A stretch of 42,102 bases of DNA from NCBI GenBank assembly GCA_012838545.1, contig DUPC01000014.1, positions 1 to 42,102 on the forward strand. The letters run 5' to 3'. Made by a program: the position numbers and the translations under genes. Shown piece after piece: positions 30,013-38,961 of this stretch. Every line of letters starts with the position of its first letter. Position 1 is the first letter of the stretch. The notes under the pieces were generated by a model. That model was not told the DNA's origin, did not search any database, and worked only from the letters and a program-made list of their open reading frames with translations. The stretch comes from Acholeplasmataceae bacterium (GTDB taxonomy: Bacteria > Bacillota_I > Bacilli_A > ML615J-28 > CAG-313).

Positions 30013-31623
30013 ATGATTAAAAGAATCAAATACCTTGCAATTACGATAATATTGAGTTTGCTTTTCCTCGCTGGTTGCCAAGAAACAATTTTTACGGTTA
30101 GTTTCGATGCAAACGGCGGTTTGTTTGACGATACCGAAACTTGGGAAATAACTTGTCAAAAAAATGAAGAAATAACCCTACCGATTCCTCAAAGGAAAGG
30201 TTTTGTTTTTAAAGGCTGGCAGGATGAACTGACGAAAACTTTACATGAAGAAAAAATCACTATCTATAAATCACTGCTACTCAAAGCCTTGTGGGAAGAA
30301 GACCAAACTTATTTTACGGAAGGTTTGATTTTTTCCTTAGAAAACGACTGTTATACCCTTACTGGATACGAGGGAGAAGATAGTAAAATCGTCATCCCTT
30401 CCGTTTATCAAGGAAAAGTGGTCAAAGCAATCGGCGCTTCTGCGTTTGAACAAAGCAATTTTATCACCGAGGTAAAAATACCCGAAACGCTGGAAGTAAT
30501 TTCCGCAAGGGCTTTCTATGGTTGCGATTCTTTATCCGAGGTAATCATTCCCAACAGCGTTGAAACTTTGGAAAAAGAAGCCTTCGCTTTTTGCGAAGGC
30601 ATTACACAGATTACGATACCAGAAAAGGTAAAAATTATCCCCAACGGATTATTTGCCAATTGTACTTCTTTAACAAATGTTTTTCTACCAAACGGAATTA
30701 CCATTATCGAAAATTCCGCTTTTATCAATTGCCTAAAATTGTCAAACATTGTTTTTCCTCCAGATTTAAAGATAATCGAAGGATATGCTTTTAAGGATTG
30801 CTGGGAATTGCCAAATTTAATTTTTCCGGAAGGATTGCAAGCCATTGGCGATTACGCTTTCTCGGGTTGTGTCGATGTGGAATCAATTATTTTACCCCAA
30901 TCTTTAGAAACTATCGGCGAAAAGACTTTTGCCTATTTGGGAAAAATAACTGTTGTGACACTGCCCGAAAACATCCACAAAATCGGTCCGTTTGCTTTTG
31001 TCGGTTGCAAATCGATTGAAAGGTTTGAACTTTCAAGCAACAACGCGTTTTATTCCGTCACGGAAGGAAATCTTTATTCAAAAGACGGTAAAGTTTTATT
31101 GCAGGCAGCACCAAATCAACAGATTAATAGTTTCGTTGTGGCAGATAATGTGGAAGAGATTGCAGAATTTGCTTTTGCTTACGGGAACTTTATCGAAATT
31201 ATTATTCCTGAAAATGTAAAGTCTATTGGCAATTATGCTTTCTTGTATTGTGAAGTGTTGAAAACCGTAATTCTGCCGACCTCAATAAACAAGATAGCTA
31301 ACCATATGTTTGAAAATTGCACTTCCCTAGAAACAATTACCCTTCCTTCGACGGTTACGCAAGTTGGCGAATATGCTTTTGTCAATTGCACTTCTTTAAA
31401 AGAATTTAAAGTTCACTCTAACCTAAAACGCATCGAACAGTTTGCTTTTAACAATTGTGTTTCCCTAAAAGAAATATATATACCAAACACGATTGAATAC
31501 ATGGGTTGGTATAGTTTCCGTGGCTGTTTTGACCTAATTGTTAAATGCGAAGCATCTTCCAAACCCAGCAAGTGGAACGGCGGTTGGGCGATAGATGTTA
31601 AAGAGGTAATTTGGGGAGCATAG
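30013..31623 (+). CDS. Leucine-rich-repeat (BspA-type) lipoprotein
   Basis: 536 residues. Residues 1-23 are a lipoprotein signal with lipobox LAGC. Residues about 26-97 form a Listeria-Bacteroides repeat (VSFDANGG..., FVFKGW, then LLLKALW). From about 130 to 515 there are about 15 LRR_5 units of about 23 residues with the pattern IPxxVxxIGxyAFxxCxxLxxI, interrupted near 330-360 by a different segment (NNAFYSVTEGNLYSKDGKVL). Proteins of this build stand on the outer surface and bind host, polymer or protein partners; the partner is unknown. ATG 30013 is chosen because the signal peptide begins there; GTG 30004 is closer to the ribosome site (AAAGGA). It starts 17 bases after the methylase gene. 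Confidence 0.88.
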   Translation: MIKRIKYLAITIILSLLFLAGCQETIFTVSFDANGGLFDDTETWEITCQKNEEITLPIPQRKGFVFKGWQDELTKTLHEEKITIYKSLLLKALWEEDQTYFTEGLIFSLENDCYTLTGYEGEDSKIVIPSVYQGKVVKAIGASAFEQSNFITEVKIPETLEVISARAFYGCDSLSEVIIPNSVETLEKEAFAFCEGITQITIPEKVKIIPNGLFANCTSLTNVFLPNGITIIENSAFINCLKLSNIVFPPDLKIIEGYAFKDCWELPNLIFPEGLQAIGDYAFSGCVDVESIILPQSLETIGEKTFAYLGKITVVTLPENIHKIGPFAFVGCKSIERFELSSNNAFYSVTEGNLYSKDGKVLLQAAPNQQINSFVVADNVEEIAEFAFAYGNFIEIIIPENVKSIGNYAFLYCEVLKTVILPTSINKIANHMFENCTSLETITLPSTVTQVGEYAFVNCTSLKEFKVHSNLKRIEQFAFNNCVSLKEIYIPNTIEYMGWYSFRGCFDLIVKCEASSKPSKWNGGWAIDVKEVIWGA

Positions 31624-31631
31624 AAAAATAA

Positions 31632-31668
31632 AAATCCTTTTGGTTGAAGCCAAAAGGATTTATTTTAT
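31632..31668. terminator. Bidirectional terminator between convergent genes
   Basis: AAATCCTTTTGG (31632-31643) pairs with CCAAAAGGATTT (31650-31661), a 12-base-pair stem with T-rich flanks on both strands. It serves the lipoprotein gene rightward and the DUF1858 gene leftward. Confidence 0.9.
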
Positions 31669-31889
31669 TCTACTAATGTGAAACCGTGTTTGGCAAAGAC
31701 ATTTTTCATGTGTTCCATGCTAATGTCTTTTAGCTCAGAACCCTTGCTTAATGTCATAAAGCGTCCGACTGTTTTTAACATTATAGGATTAGCGATATTG
31801 TCGAATCCCAAACTTAACATAATTTCTTTAATCTCGGGATAATTTTTAATCAATTCCGCAATCGGTGTGTGAATGCTGATTTCTATCAC
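31665..31889 (-). CDS. DUF1858-domain protein
   Basis: 74 residues, one complete DUF1858 domain: ISIHTPIAELIKNYPEIKEI, then MLSLGFDNIANP and a helical end. The same domain forms the N-terminus of some iron-sulfur repair (ScdA/RIC-like) and hybrid proteins; alone its role is not known. No cysteines are present, so it does not bind a cluster by itself. The start is GTG (31889-31887), six bases after GAGGTGA on the minus strand. It follows the kinase-like gene by 18 bases and is probably co-transcribed with it. Confidence 0.85.
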   Translation of the reverse strand: MIEISIHTPIAELIKNYPEIKEIMLSLGFDNIANPIMLKTVGRFMTLSKGSELKDISMEHMKNVFAKHGFTLVE

Positions 31890-31907
31890 ATTAATTCACC
31901 TCATTTA

Positions 31908-33560
31908 TTAAACGTTGAAACAAGAACCTCCGATAAATTCACGCAAGAGCGAATTGCACGGTACTGCATCATCCTCAATCGAGCGGAAGTATTTCAAATA
32001 CTTAATCAAGCGATTGGCAACGATGAAATCTTCATCGGTTGGGCCGATTTCTTTGAGAATCGGAAGCGCATATTTCTTCAATACGCCAAGCTCATAGGTT
32101 AGTTCCGAGTTAAAAACGTAATCCGCTTGTTCTTGGTGCGGGTAAATCCATTTGAATTCCCCTCTTCGAACCGAAGGCCACATCGAAAGTGTACGTTTAG
32201 CCGGAGCGTTTCGGAACTTAAAGTCGCGAACCAACCGTCTGATTAACCGTAAATCCGTGGTGCTCATCGGTGAGTGATTGTCGATGCTGATTTGAATTTG
32301 TGGGGAAATGAAAATTTTGAATTTTTGATGCTTGGGAATCGAAGCGCTTAGTTGTTCGTTTAAAGCATGTATTCCTTCGATGATAATTGGCGAACGCAAA
32401 TCGACTTTTATCTTACGACCTGGAACGCGTTTTGCGGTCATGAAGTCAAACCGCGGCAGTTCGACTTCCTCGCCGTTGATGAGCGAATACATATGTTGGT
32501 TGAATAATTCAACATCGATGGTGTTGATGTCTTCCAAATCGATTTCGCCTTTTTCGTCTGGTTGGATTTTGTCGCGGTCAAGGTAGTAATCGTCGATGGA
32601 AATCATGACCGGATTAATGCCAAGTGCCATAAGTTGCAAACGCAAACGATTAGAGAACGTGGTTTTACCCGAACTCGATGGCCCCGCAATCGCAATCAGC
32701 CGAATGTTATCGATATCCGCTTTAATTAATTGACCGATTTCCGAAAGCATATTGTTATGCTTGGTTTCGCAGATTTGAATAAAGTCGACCATATTTTCCG
32801 GCGTGAGTTTTTCATTGATTCGATAGATGGTTTGCGTATCGATTAACTTCGCCCATTCATAAGCGCGTTTTAAAGTGCGTCCGTAAGTCGGCGCTTCTTC
32901 AAACGGCGGAATTTTACCGTTTAATTCATAACGAGGATATTGAATGATAATCCCCGGACTGTAAGGGCGCAAAACAAAGCTTTGCAAATAGCCGGTGGAA
33001 GGGACCATGTAGCTGTGAAGATAATTGTAATAATTTCCGCAGCGGTACAAATGGACATCTTTTTCCGGACGGTATTTGAGAATATCGATTTTGTCATGCA
33101 AATTAAATTGTTGATAAATGCTGATAGCCTCTTCCGTCGAAACGGTTACCCGTTCAATCGGAATATCGGCGTCAACGATCTCTCTTAAGCGTTTGGCAAC
33201 CTGATCGACGATTCGTCTTTCAATATGGAAATCGTCAAGCGGTTGACAGAAGATTGAACGAGACACATTGTAGCTAAAGCGAATCGAGGCATCTGGATAC
33301 AATTCATTGAAAATCATCGCGATGACGTAACGCAAACTTGCTTCATAGGCTTTGCCGGCTTCCGAATGGGTTAAATCCAAAAATTCCACTTCGGCGTCAA
33401 AACTTATTTTGAAACTGAGTTCCCTGACTCGTCCGTTGACTAAAGCCACGAAGTACTTTTTCTTTTGATTGTCCGATAATAGCGATAGCAGCGTTGAACC
33501 TCTCGGTATCAGTTTTGTTTCATTGTTTAATTTAATTGTAATAAAATTATTGTTGTTCAT
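31908..33560 (-). CDS. TGS-domain uridine kinase-like protein
   Basis: 550 residues, leftward. Residues 1-62 are a TGS/ThrRS-N-type domain (LIPRGSTLLSLL), 65-240 resemble the tRNA-editing-like second domain of threonyl-tRNA synthetase (HSEAGKAYEASL; HIERRIVD), and about 285-500 are a P-loop kinase of the uridine kinase/phosphoribulokinase family: Walker A GPSSSGKTT near 293-301, MISIDDYYLDRD and IIIEGIHALNEQL. The same three-part protein is widespread in Firmicutes and Thermotogae and is annotated as a nucleoside kinase. It phosphorylates a nucleoside with ATP or GTP; the substrate is not read here. Ribosome site AGGTGA. Confidence 0.9.
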   Translation of the reverse strand: MNNNNFITIKLNNETKLIPRGSTLLSLLSDNQKKKYFVALVNGRVRELSFKISFDAEVEFLDLTHSEAGKAYEASLRYVIAMIFNELYPDASIRFSYNVSRSIFCQPLDDFHIERRIVDQVAKRLREIVDADIPIERVTVSTEEAISIYQQFNLHDKIDILKYRPEKDVHLYRCGNYYNYLHSYMVPSTGYLQSFVLRPYSPGIIIQYPRYELNGKIPPFEEAPTYGRTLKRAYEWAKLIDTQTIYRINEKLTPENMVDFIQICETKHNNMLSEIGQLIKADIDNIRLIAIAGPSSSGKTTFSNRLRLQLMALGINPVMISIDDYYLDRDKIQPDEKGEIDLEDINTIDVELFNQHMYSLINGEEVELPRFDFMTAKRVPGRKIKVDLRSPIIIEGIHALNEQLSASIPKHQKFKIFISPQIQISIDNHSPMSTTDLRLIRRLVRDFKFRNAPAKRTLSMWPSVRRGEFKWIYPHQEQADYVFNSELTYELGVLKKYALPILKEIGPTDEDFIVANRLIKYLKYFRSIEDDAVPCNSLLREFIGGSCFNV

Positions 33561-33579
33561 ATTGTTTCACCTATTAACT

Positions 33580-33608
33580 ATTGTATGCGAAATAGCTTGT
33601 TTTAGCAA
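33580..33608 (-). promoter_or_regulatory. Promoter of the kinase/DUF1858 operon
   Basis: On the minus strand TTGCTA (complement of 33603-33608), 17 bases, then TACAAT (complement of 33580-33585). Confidence 0.7.
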
Positions 33609-33754
33609 GCAATATGGATAAAAATATTATTATGGGCTTTTTTTAAAATTAAAAAGCTCCCGAACTATTTCAAATAAAAGGGGTAATTTTTGCATATAAT
33701 AAATAAAGGCGCAAAAAGTTAAAAAAACCCAATACGGGAATATAATTTAAATAC

Positions 33755-33783
33755 TTGACTTATTACCATCAACATGGTAGAAT
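33755..33783 (+). promoter_or_regulatory. Promoter of the rimP-nusA-infB operon
   Basis: TTGACT (33755-33760), 17 bases, then TAGAAT (33778-33783), with an upstream TGG that makes it an extended -10 element. Confidence 0.78.
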
Positions 33784-33802
33784 ATGTATGAGATAATGTT
33801 TA

Positions 33803-33821
33803 GGGTGAGCGTTGCTCACTC
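33803..33821 (+). promoter_or_regulatory. Hairpin at the 5' end of the rimP operon transcript
   Basis: GGGTGAGC (33803-33810) pairs with GCTCACTC (33814-33821; one G-T pair) around a three-base loop. It lies near the predicted RNA start and has no T tail, so it is not a terminator. A small hairpin before rimP is common in Firmicutes and may stabilise the RNA. Confidence 0.6.
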
Positions 33822-33844
33822 TTTCATTTGATGGGCAGGTTTTT

Positions 33845-34324
33845 ATGAATAATTTAGAACAAAAAATATATGATTTAAGTTTGCCGATTTGTGCGGATTT
33901 AGGGGTAGAACTCGTAAGCGTGGAATGGGTGAAAGAACACGGAATGCCAATCTTGCGTTTAATTATTGACAAAGCAGAAGGCATTTCCATTGATGACGCT
34001 ACAAGCGTTAACGAAAAAGTGAGCGAAACGCTTGATGTGATTGACCCGATTCCTCATGAATACTATCTCGAAGTATCTTCCGCCGGTATTGAAAAAGAGT
34101 TAAAAACAAAGGAAGATATTTTAGCTGCGATTGGCAAATACATAGCGGTTAAAACGTACGAAAAAATAAAAGTGGGTAATGTAGCCTTAAAAGAATTCGA
34201 AGGTCACATACTTAACTTTGACGGTGAAATTTTAACCATTAAGGCCAAAATCAAACAATTTGCCAAAGAAGTTCAAATACCATACAATTTGATTGCTAAA
34301 ATCCGTTTAGCAATTGAATTTTAG
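33845..34324 (+). CDS. rimP: Ribosome maturation factor RimP
   Basis: 159 residues. The N-terminal alpha/beta domain (ICADLGVELVSVEWVKEHG, then LRLIIDKAEGISIDDAT) and DPIPHEYYLEVSSAGIEKEL near 68-87 are typical of RimP; the last 70 residues form the SH3-like domain (FEGHILNFDGEILTI). It helps assemble the 30S head. The start is ATG 33845, since the frame upstream (from 33812) only extends into the leader hairpin region. The ribosome site is modest (GGGCAGG). First gene of the operon. Confidence 0.95.
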   Translation: MNNLEQKIYDLSLPICADLGVELVSVEWVKEHGMPILRLIIDKAEGISIDDATSVNEKVSETLDVIDPIPHEYYLEVSSAGIEKELKTKEDILAAIGKYIAVKTYEKIKVGNVALKEFEGHILNFDGEILTIKAKIKQFAKEVQIPYNLIAKIRLAIEF

Positions 34325-34339
34325 AGTAGGAGCATTTTA

Positions 34340-35425
34340 ATGATTAGTAAAAATTTTTATGAAACATTGGAACTTGTTGCCCAAGAGCGCAATTTAGAGA
34401 TTGAAGACGTATTGGAAAAGGTTCGCGTAGCGCTTACCAAAGCGTGTGCTTTGGAAGGATTTACCGGCGAAATCGAAGTCGAGTTTTCTCATGAGAAAAA
34501 ATCGATACGCGCTTGGAATGTCAACACTGTAGTCGAGGAAATCGACCCAGAGGGTCCCAAGGGGCAAATGCTTTTGGAAGAAGCAAAAGAAATCAAACAA
34601 AAAGTAAAAGTCGGCGATGTCATCCGGAAAGAAATCAATCTGAACAGCGATATCGGCCGAAAAGGCGCAACTCAATTTAAACAAATCTTTACGCAAGGAA
34701 TCAAAGAATTGGGACGCAAACGCGCTTATGAATTCTTTAAAGAACGCGAAAACGAAATGATTAGCGCTACTGTCATTGACGTAACCGAAAGTTCCATCAT
34801 TCTTTCGCTTGGGCTAAACACGATTACGCATATGCCGATTTCCGAAAGTTTGCCGGGAGAAATTTTACAAAAGGGCAGTACGATAAAAGTATATATTACC
34901 AAAGTTGAAGAAACTGGCAAAGACCCGAAAGTTTTTGTTTCCAGGGTTCATCGCGATATTGTGAAACGCTTGTTTGAAACCACTATTCCGGAAGTAGCAA
35001 GCGGAGTTATCGAAGTGATGGCTGTGGCCCGGGATGCCGGGTATCGCAGTAAAGTCGGCGTCAAAAGCAATAATCCGGATGTTGATCCGAAAGGTTCTTG
35101 TGTCGGTCAACAAGGTTCACGGGTAAAACAAATCAACTACGCTTTAAACGGCGAACGCATCGACATCTTTGTTTGGAGCGACGATCCGATTCAGTTGATT
35201 GCAGAGGCATTGACACCGGCGACCGTATTATCGGTCTTGCCTGATCCGGAAGAACGCAAAGCGACCGTAATTGTGCCTGATTCACAGTTCTCGCTTGCCA
35301 TCGGTAAAGGCGGACAAAATGCCCGTTTGGCTTCGCAAGCAACGGGTTGGAAAATTGACATCAAAGACGAATCAACAGCTTTCCAAGAAGGAATCAAGTT
35401 TAAGATCAACGTATTGAACAAATAG
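34340..35425 (+). CDS. nusA: Transcription termination/antitermination factor NusA
   Basis: 361 residues. The N-terminal RNA-polymerase-binding domain spans about 1-130, an S1 domain about 135-200 (MISATVIDVTESSIILSLG, split), and two KH domains about 205-345 (RDAGYRSKVGVKS, CVGQQGSRVKQI; then LAIGKGGQNARLASQATGW). There are no C-terminal acidic repeats, as usual in Firmicutes. It tunes pausing and intrinsic termination. It starts 15 bases after rimP, with ribosome site AGTAGGAG. Confidence 0.97.
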   Translation: MISKNFYETLELVAQERNLEIEDVLEKVRVALTKACALEGFTGEIEVEFSHEKKSIRAWNVNTVVEEIDPEGPKGQMLLEEAKEIKQKVKVGDVIRKEINLNSDIGRKGATQFKQIFTQGIKELGRKRAYEFFKERENEMISATVIDVTESSIILSLGLNTITHMPISESLPGEILQKGSTIKVYITKVEETGKDPKVFVSRVHRDIVKRLFETTIPEVASGVIEVMAVARDAGYRSKVGVKSNNPDVDPKGSCVGQQGSRVKQINYALNGERIDIFVWSDDPIQLIAEALTPATVLSVLPDPEERKATVIVPDSQFSLAIGKGGQNARLASQATGWKIDIKDESTAFQEGIKFKINVLNK

Positions 35426-35437
35426 GGGGAGTTTGAC

Positions 35438-35719
35438 ATGTTGAAACCTCGCAAAGTGCCGCTCAGAAAATGCGTAGCGACTAATGAACAATATCCGAAA
35501 ATGGACATGTTTCGCATCGTCCGAACACCCGAGGGAAATATTATTGTCGATTTAACGGGGAAGGCTAGAGGCCGGGGAGCATATTTATCAAAAAGCAAAA
35601 GGGCGATAAATCAAGCCAAAAAGAAAAAAGTGCTTGACCGCCATTTAGAAACCGAAGTTCCGGAAAGCATTTATACCGAACTTCTTGAATTATTGGGTGA
35701 AGCGAGTGACAAGAAATAA
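35438..35719 (+). CDS. rnpM: RNase P modulator RnpM (YlxR, DUF448)
   Basis: 93 residues. The front carries the family pattern KVPLRKCVATNEQYPK and RGRGAYLSKSKRAI (about 47-60). The domain is a small RNA-binding fold; in Bacillus YlxR binds the RNA part of RNase P and lowers its activity. It follows nusA by 12 bases with ribosome site GGGGGAG, and its end overlaps the next gene. Confidence 0.93.
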   Translation: MLKPRKVPLRKCVATNEQYPKMDMFRIVRTPEGNIIVDLTGKARGRGAYLSKSKRAINQAKKKKVLDRHLETEVPESIYTELLELLGEASDKK

Positions 35720-36032
35720 AATCCTGCAACTCTTAGGCCTGGCCAGAAGAAGCGGAAATTTAATCATGGGTACGGATGCGGTGATAGACCAAATAGCCCA
35801 ATTGAAACTCATCGTTCTTGCGAGCGATGCTTCCCCTAAAACGATAGACAAAATGGAAAAAAAAGCATACTTTTACGGTGTGCCGATTATAAATATTTTT
35901 ACAACCCAAGAATTGTCGCATGCCATCGGTAAAACCAATCAAAAAATGGTTGGACTCAGCGCTGAAGGGTTTACGAAAAAAATCAACGAGTTCCTTGAAG
36001 AGGAAAGAATAGGTGAAAATTATGAAAGTTAA
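35706..36032 (+). CDS. ylxQ: L7Ae-family ribosomal protein YlxQ
   Basis: 108 residues, L7Ae/L30e fold: LLGLARRSGNLIMGTDAVID near the front, then LIVLASDASPKTIDKM and a helical end. It is a K-turn-type RNA-binding protein of the nusA-infB operon. The start is taken as GTG 35706, five bases after GGGTGA; this overlaps the end of rnpM by 14 bases. GTG 35697 and TTG 35685 are in frame but extend beyond the usual family start. Confidence 0.9.
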   Translation: MTRNKILQLLGLARRSGNLIMGTDAVIDQIAQLKLIVLASDASPKTIDKMEKKAYFYGVPIINIFTTQELSHAIGKTNQKMVGLSAEGFTKKINEFLEEERIGENYES

Positions 36033-38475
36033 AGATTTAATCGAAATATTTAATTGCACTGAGGAGAAATTGCTGGAACTGCTTTCGAATGTCGGTGTGG
36101 ATATTTCTTTGCAAGGCGATACATTTGTTGAAAAAGAGGTAGAAAAGAAGCTAGCTCGTTATTTCAATGTACCTTATCCATTTAAATCAGGAAAAAAAGA
36201 AGCTAGCCCAAAACCAAGAACCGTGGTGCCGATTAAAAAGGCTGCACCGAAAAAAGCGGTCAAACCACAACCTCAAACCAAACAGCCACAATCCGCTCAA
36301 CCGAAAAAGAAACATCAAACAGTCGCCAAGCAACCACAACCTCAAGCCAAACAACCACAACCGCTACAACAACAAAGCAAGCATCCTCAACCAAAACCTC
36401 AAACAGTTAAAAAACAAGAAACCAAAACACCCAGTTCACCTACTCTTCAAGTTAAGCCTCAACCGGAAAAACCAGCCGTTGCCAAACCAAAAGAGAAAAA
36501 ACCGATATATTACGATGAGCCTGTTCAACCGCGTGTTGACGAAGAAATGCTCACCAAATACGGGGAATTTTTGGATGACGACGAATATAACATTAAACGC
36601 GAAGTAAGAGTTAAGAAAAAAGATTCTAATTCGGAAAGTTTAATTAAAAAACGTCGCGGAATTAAAAAACCGGTGCCGAAAAAAGGCAAACACGCTTTGC
36701 ATTTGGCTACACAGGTTGAAGAAAACGTTGTGTATTATGAAGCTGGCATGACCGTCATCGAAGTAGCCGAAGCTTTAAACACTTCGGTAACCAATTTGGT
36801 TAAAAAACTCTTTGTTTCGATTGGCGTGATGGCCAGCGCCACAAGCGTTTTAGACCGCGACACGATTGAACTTATTGCCATGGAATACGGCTATGAAGTC
36901 AAAGACAAGAAAATCACCGATTTGGTGCGTTTCGACGAAATGGAAATGATTGACGAAAGCGACCAATTGGTTCCGCGTCCGCCGGTTGTTACCATTATGG
37001 GACATGTCGACCATGGGAAAACAACGCTTCTTGACACTATCAGAAGCAGCCATGTTGTCAAAGGCGAAGCGGGAGGAATTACCCAACATATCGGTGCTTA
37101 CCAAGTTGAGAAAAACGGCCGTTTGGTTACCTTTATCGATACGCCTGGTCATGCTGCATTCACGGAAATGCGCGCACGGGGTGCTTCGATTACCGATATT
37201 GTTATTTTAGTGGTAGCCGCAGACGATGGTATCATGCCACAAACCGTGGAAGCCATCGAACACGCTCAAGCCGCAAAAGTCCCAATTATTGTTGCCATTA
37301 ACAAGATGGACCGTCCTCAAGCCAATCCGGATCGCATTAAACAACAATTGACCGAACATAATTTGGTCGCCGAAGAATGGGGCGGCGATACTATCATCGT
37401 GCCAATCTCCGCTTTAACCGGTCAAGGCGTGGATGAAATGTTAGAAATGGTTCTCCTTGTCAGCGACATGAAAGATTTGAAAGCCAACCCTAATCGTTTA
37501 GGGGTGGGAACCGTCATCGAAGCCAAACTTGACAAAGGTCGCGGACCTGTCGCAACCTTATTGGTTCAAAACGGTTCTATCAAAGTAGGCGACGTTATCG
37601 TTGTCGGCAACACCTACGGAAAAATCCGCGCCATGTTTGATGAAAACGGCCGTAATGTGACGGTTGCGGGTCCATCCAAACCGGTAGAGATTACGGGGAT
37701 TGCGGAAGTGCCGTTTGCAGGCGAACGCTTTATGATATATAACGATGAAAGAAAAGCCAGAGAAATCGCTCAAATAAGAGCTCAAAAGAAATTCAACGAA
37801 GAAAAAGGCGTAGGAAAATCGATTTCGCTTGCGGAACTCATGAAGTCGCAGAAGAACGAAGAAATCAAAGAACTTAACTTAATCATTCGTTGCGATGTTC
37901 AGGGTTCGATTGAAGCCATTCGCGGGCTATTGGAAAAAATCGATATCGAAGGAACCAAAATCAACATTGTTGCATCCCGAGTCGGTGCCATTACCGAATC
38001 GGACATCAACTTGGCGATTGCTTCCGATTCGATTATTATCGGTTTCAATATTCGCCCTCAGGCAACTATTACCGAATATGCCAAATCCAAAGGTATTGAA
38101 ATTCGCTTATACGATATCATTTATAAACTTCAAGAAGATATTGAAATGGCCGTTAAAGGCTTGCTTGACCCTGTCTTAACCGAAAAAGTTTTAGGTGAAG
38201 CTGAGGTAAGGGAAACCTTCAAAGCCAGCAAAATCGGCACGATTGCCGGCTGTTATGTCACAAACGGAATCGTGCAAAGAAATGCCAGCATTCGCCTGAT
38301 TCGCGACAGTATCGTTATTTACACCGGAAAAATTTCTTCTTTAAAACGTTTTAAAGATGACGCCAGAGAAGTAAAAGCCGGGTATGAATGCGGTTTAACT
38401 ATCGAAAACTATAACGATATTAAAGTAGGCGACATTATTGAATGCTTTATCATGCAAGAGGAAGGAAGGGAATAA
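36022..38475 (+). CDS. infB: Translation initiation factor IF-2
   Basis: 817 residues. A short IF2_N domain (1-50) is followed by a linker of about 130 residues rich in Gln, Pro and Lys (36190-36500), then a second IF2_N domain near 230-300, the GTPase domain with GHVDHGKTT near 327, DTPGHAAF and NKMD, and the C-terminal domains that place fMet-tRNA. It joins initiator tRNA and subunits at the start of translation. Start at ATG 36022 after ATAGGTGA, overlapping the ylxQ stop by 11 bases; an in-frame GTG at 36013 overlaps that ribosome site. The Q/P-rich linker is low-complexity and varies fast. Confidence 0.98.
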   Translation: MKVKDLIEIFNCTEEKLLELLSNVGVDISLQGDTFVEKEVEKKLARYFNVPYPFKSGKKEASPKPRTVVPIKKAAPKKAVKPQPQTKQPQSAQPKKKHQTVAKQPQPQAKQPQPLQQQSKHPQPKPQTVKKQETKTPSSPTLQVKPQPEKPAVAKPKEKKPIYYDEPVQPRVDEEMLTKYGEFLDDDEYNIKREVRVKKKDSNSESLIKKRRGIKKPVPKKGKHALHLATQVEENVVYYEAGMTVIEVAEALNTSVTNLVKKLFVSIGVMASATSVLDRDTIELIAMEYGYEVKDKKITDLVRFDEMEMIDESDQLVPRPPVVTIMGHVDHGKTTLLDTIRSSHVVKGEAGGITQHIGAYQVEKNGRLVTFIDTPGHAAFTEMRARGASITDIVILVVAADDGIMPQTVEAIEHAQAAKVPIIVAINKMDRPQANPDRIKQQLTEHNLVAEEWGGDTIIVPISALTGQGVDEMLEMVLLVSDMKDLKANPNRLGVGTVIEAKLDKGRGPVATLLVQNGSIKVGDVIVVGNTYGKIRAMFDENGRNVTVAGPSKPVEITGIAEVPFAGERFMIYNDERKAREIAQIRAQKKFNEEKGVGKSISLAELMKSQKNEEIKELNLIIRCDVQGSIEAIRGLLEKIDIEGTKINIVASRVGAITESDINLAIASDSIIIGFNIRPQATITEYAKSKGIEIRLYDIIYKLQEDIEMAVKGLLDPVLTEKVLGEAEVRETFKASKIGTIAGCYVTNGIVQRNASIRLIRDSIVIYTGKISSLKRFKDDAREVKAGYECGLTIENYNDIKVGDIIECFIMQEEGRE

Positions 38476-38476
38476 A

Positions 38477-38818
38477 ATGTCGGTTAAAAACGAACGGATT
38501 GAAAAAAACATTGTACGCGAATTATCCAATATCCTTTTAATGGAAGCCCAAAATGTATTATTAAAGTATGTTTCGGTTACCAAGGTTAAAGTTGCAACCG
38601 ATTTGTCAATCGCTACCGTTTGGTATACCATCATGGGAGATGATAGTGAAGTTCTGGCTACCAAAAAAGCCTTGGAAGAAGCGAAGGGATATTTAAGAAC
38701 GGAACTAGCCCAACGCTTGGATTTAAGAAAGACACCGGAACTCCGTTTCAAACACGACGAATCACTGGAATACGGTAACCGAATCGAAAAAATCTTGGAA
38801 GAAATCAAAAAAGACTAA
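38477..38818 (+). CDS. rbfA: Ribosome-binding factor A
   Basis: 113 residues with a single KH-like fold: RIEKNIVRELSNILLMEA, YVSVTKVKVATDLSIATVW near 33-51 and GYLRTELAQRLDLRKTPELR near 75-94. It helps mature the 5' end of 16S rRNA and the 30S subunit. The start at 38477 follows GGAAGGGA and lies one base after the infB stop; the frame is open upstream (38438) but only over infB. Last gene of the operon. Confidence 0.96.
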   Translation: MSVKNERIEKNIVRELSNILLMEAQNVLLKYVSVTKVKVATDLSIATVWYTIMGDDSEVLATKKALEEAKGYLRTELAQRLDLRKTPELRFKHDESLEYGNRIEKILEEIKKD

Positions 38819-38828
38819 GAAACAATTA

Positions 38829-38872
38829 ACACAATTGGCCGGTGCCTTGCACTAAACCAATTGTGTTTTTTT
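38829..38872 (+). terminator. Terminator of the rimP-rbfA operon
   Basis: ACACAATTGG (38829-38838) pairs with CCAATTGTGT (38857-38866), followed by T6. Confidence 0.92.
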
Positions 38873-38932
38873 GTATTAATATAGAAGCGGCCAACAAACA
38901 ATAACAAAAAAATACCCTTTTTGATTAAAAAA

Positions 38933-38941
38933 TGGTATACT
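38933..38941 (+). promoter_or_regulatory. Extended -10 promoter of uvrC
   Basis: TGGTATACT, an extended -10 element 20 bases before the start codon. No clear -35 box. Confidence 0.65.
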
Positions 38942-38961
38942 ATTATTTAGAGGAGACGGCT

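Noticed and set aside
36167-36607. Second long frame rich in Asn, Gln and Lys
   Set aside because: It is a shadow of the low-complexity Gln/Pro/Lys linker of IF-2 in another frame and has no ribosome site.
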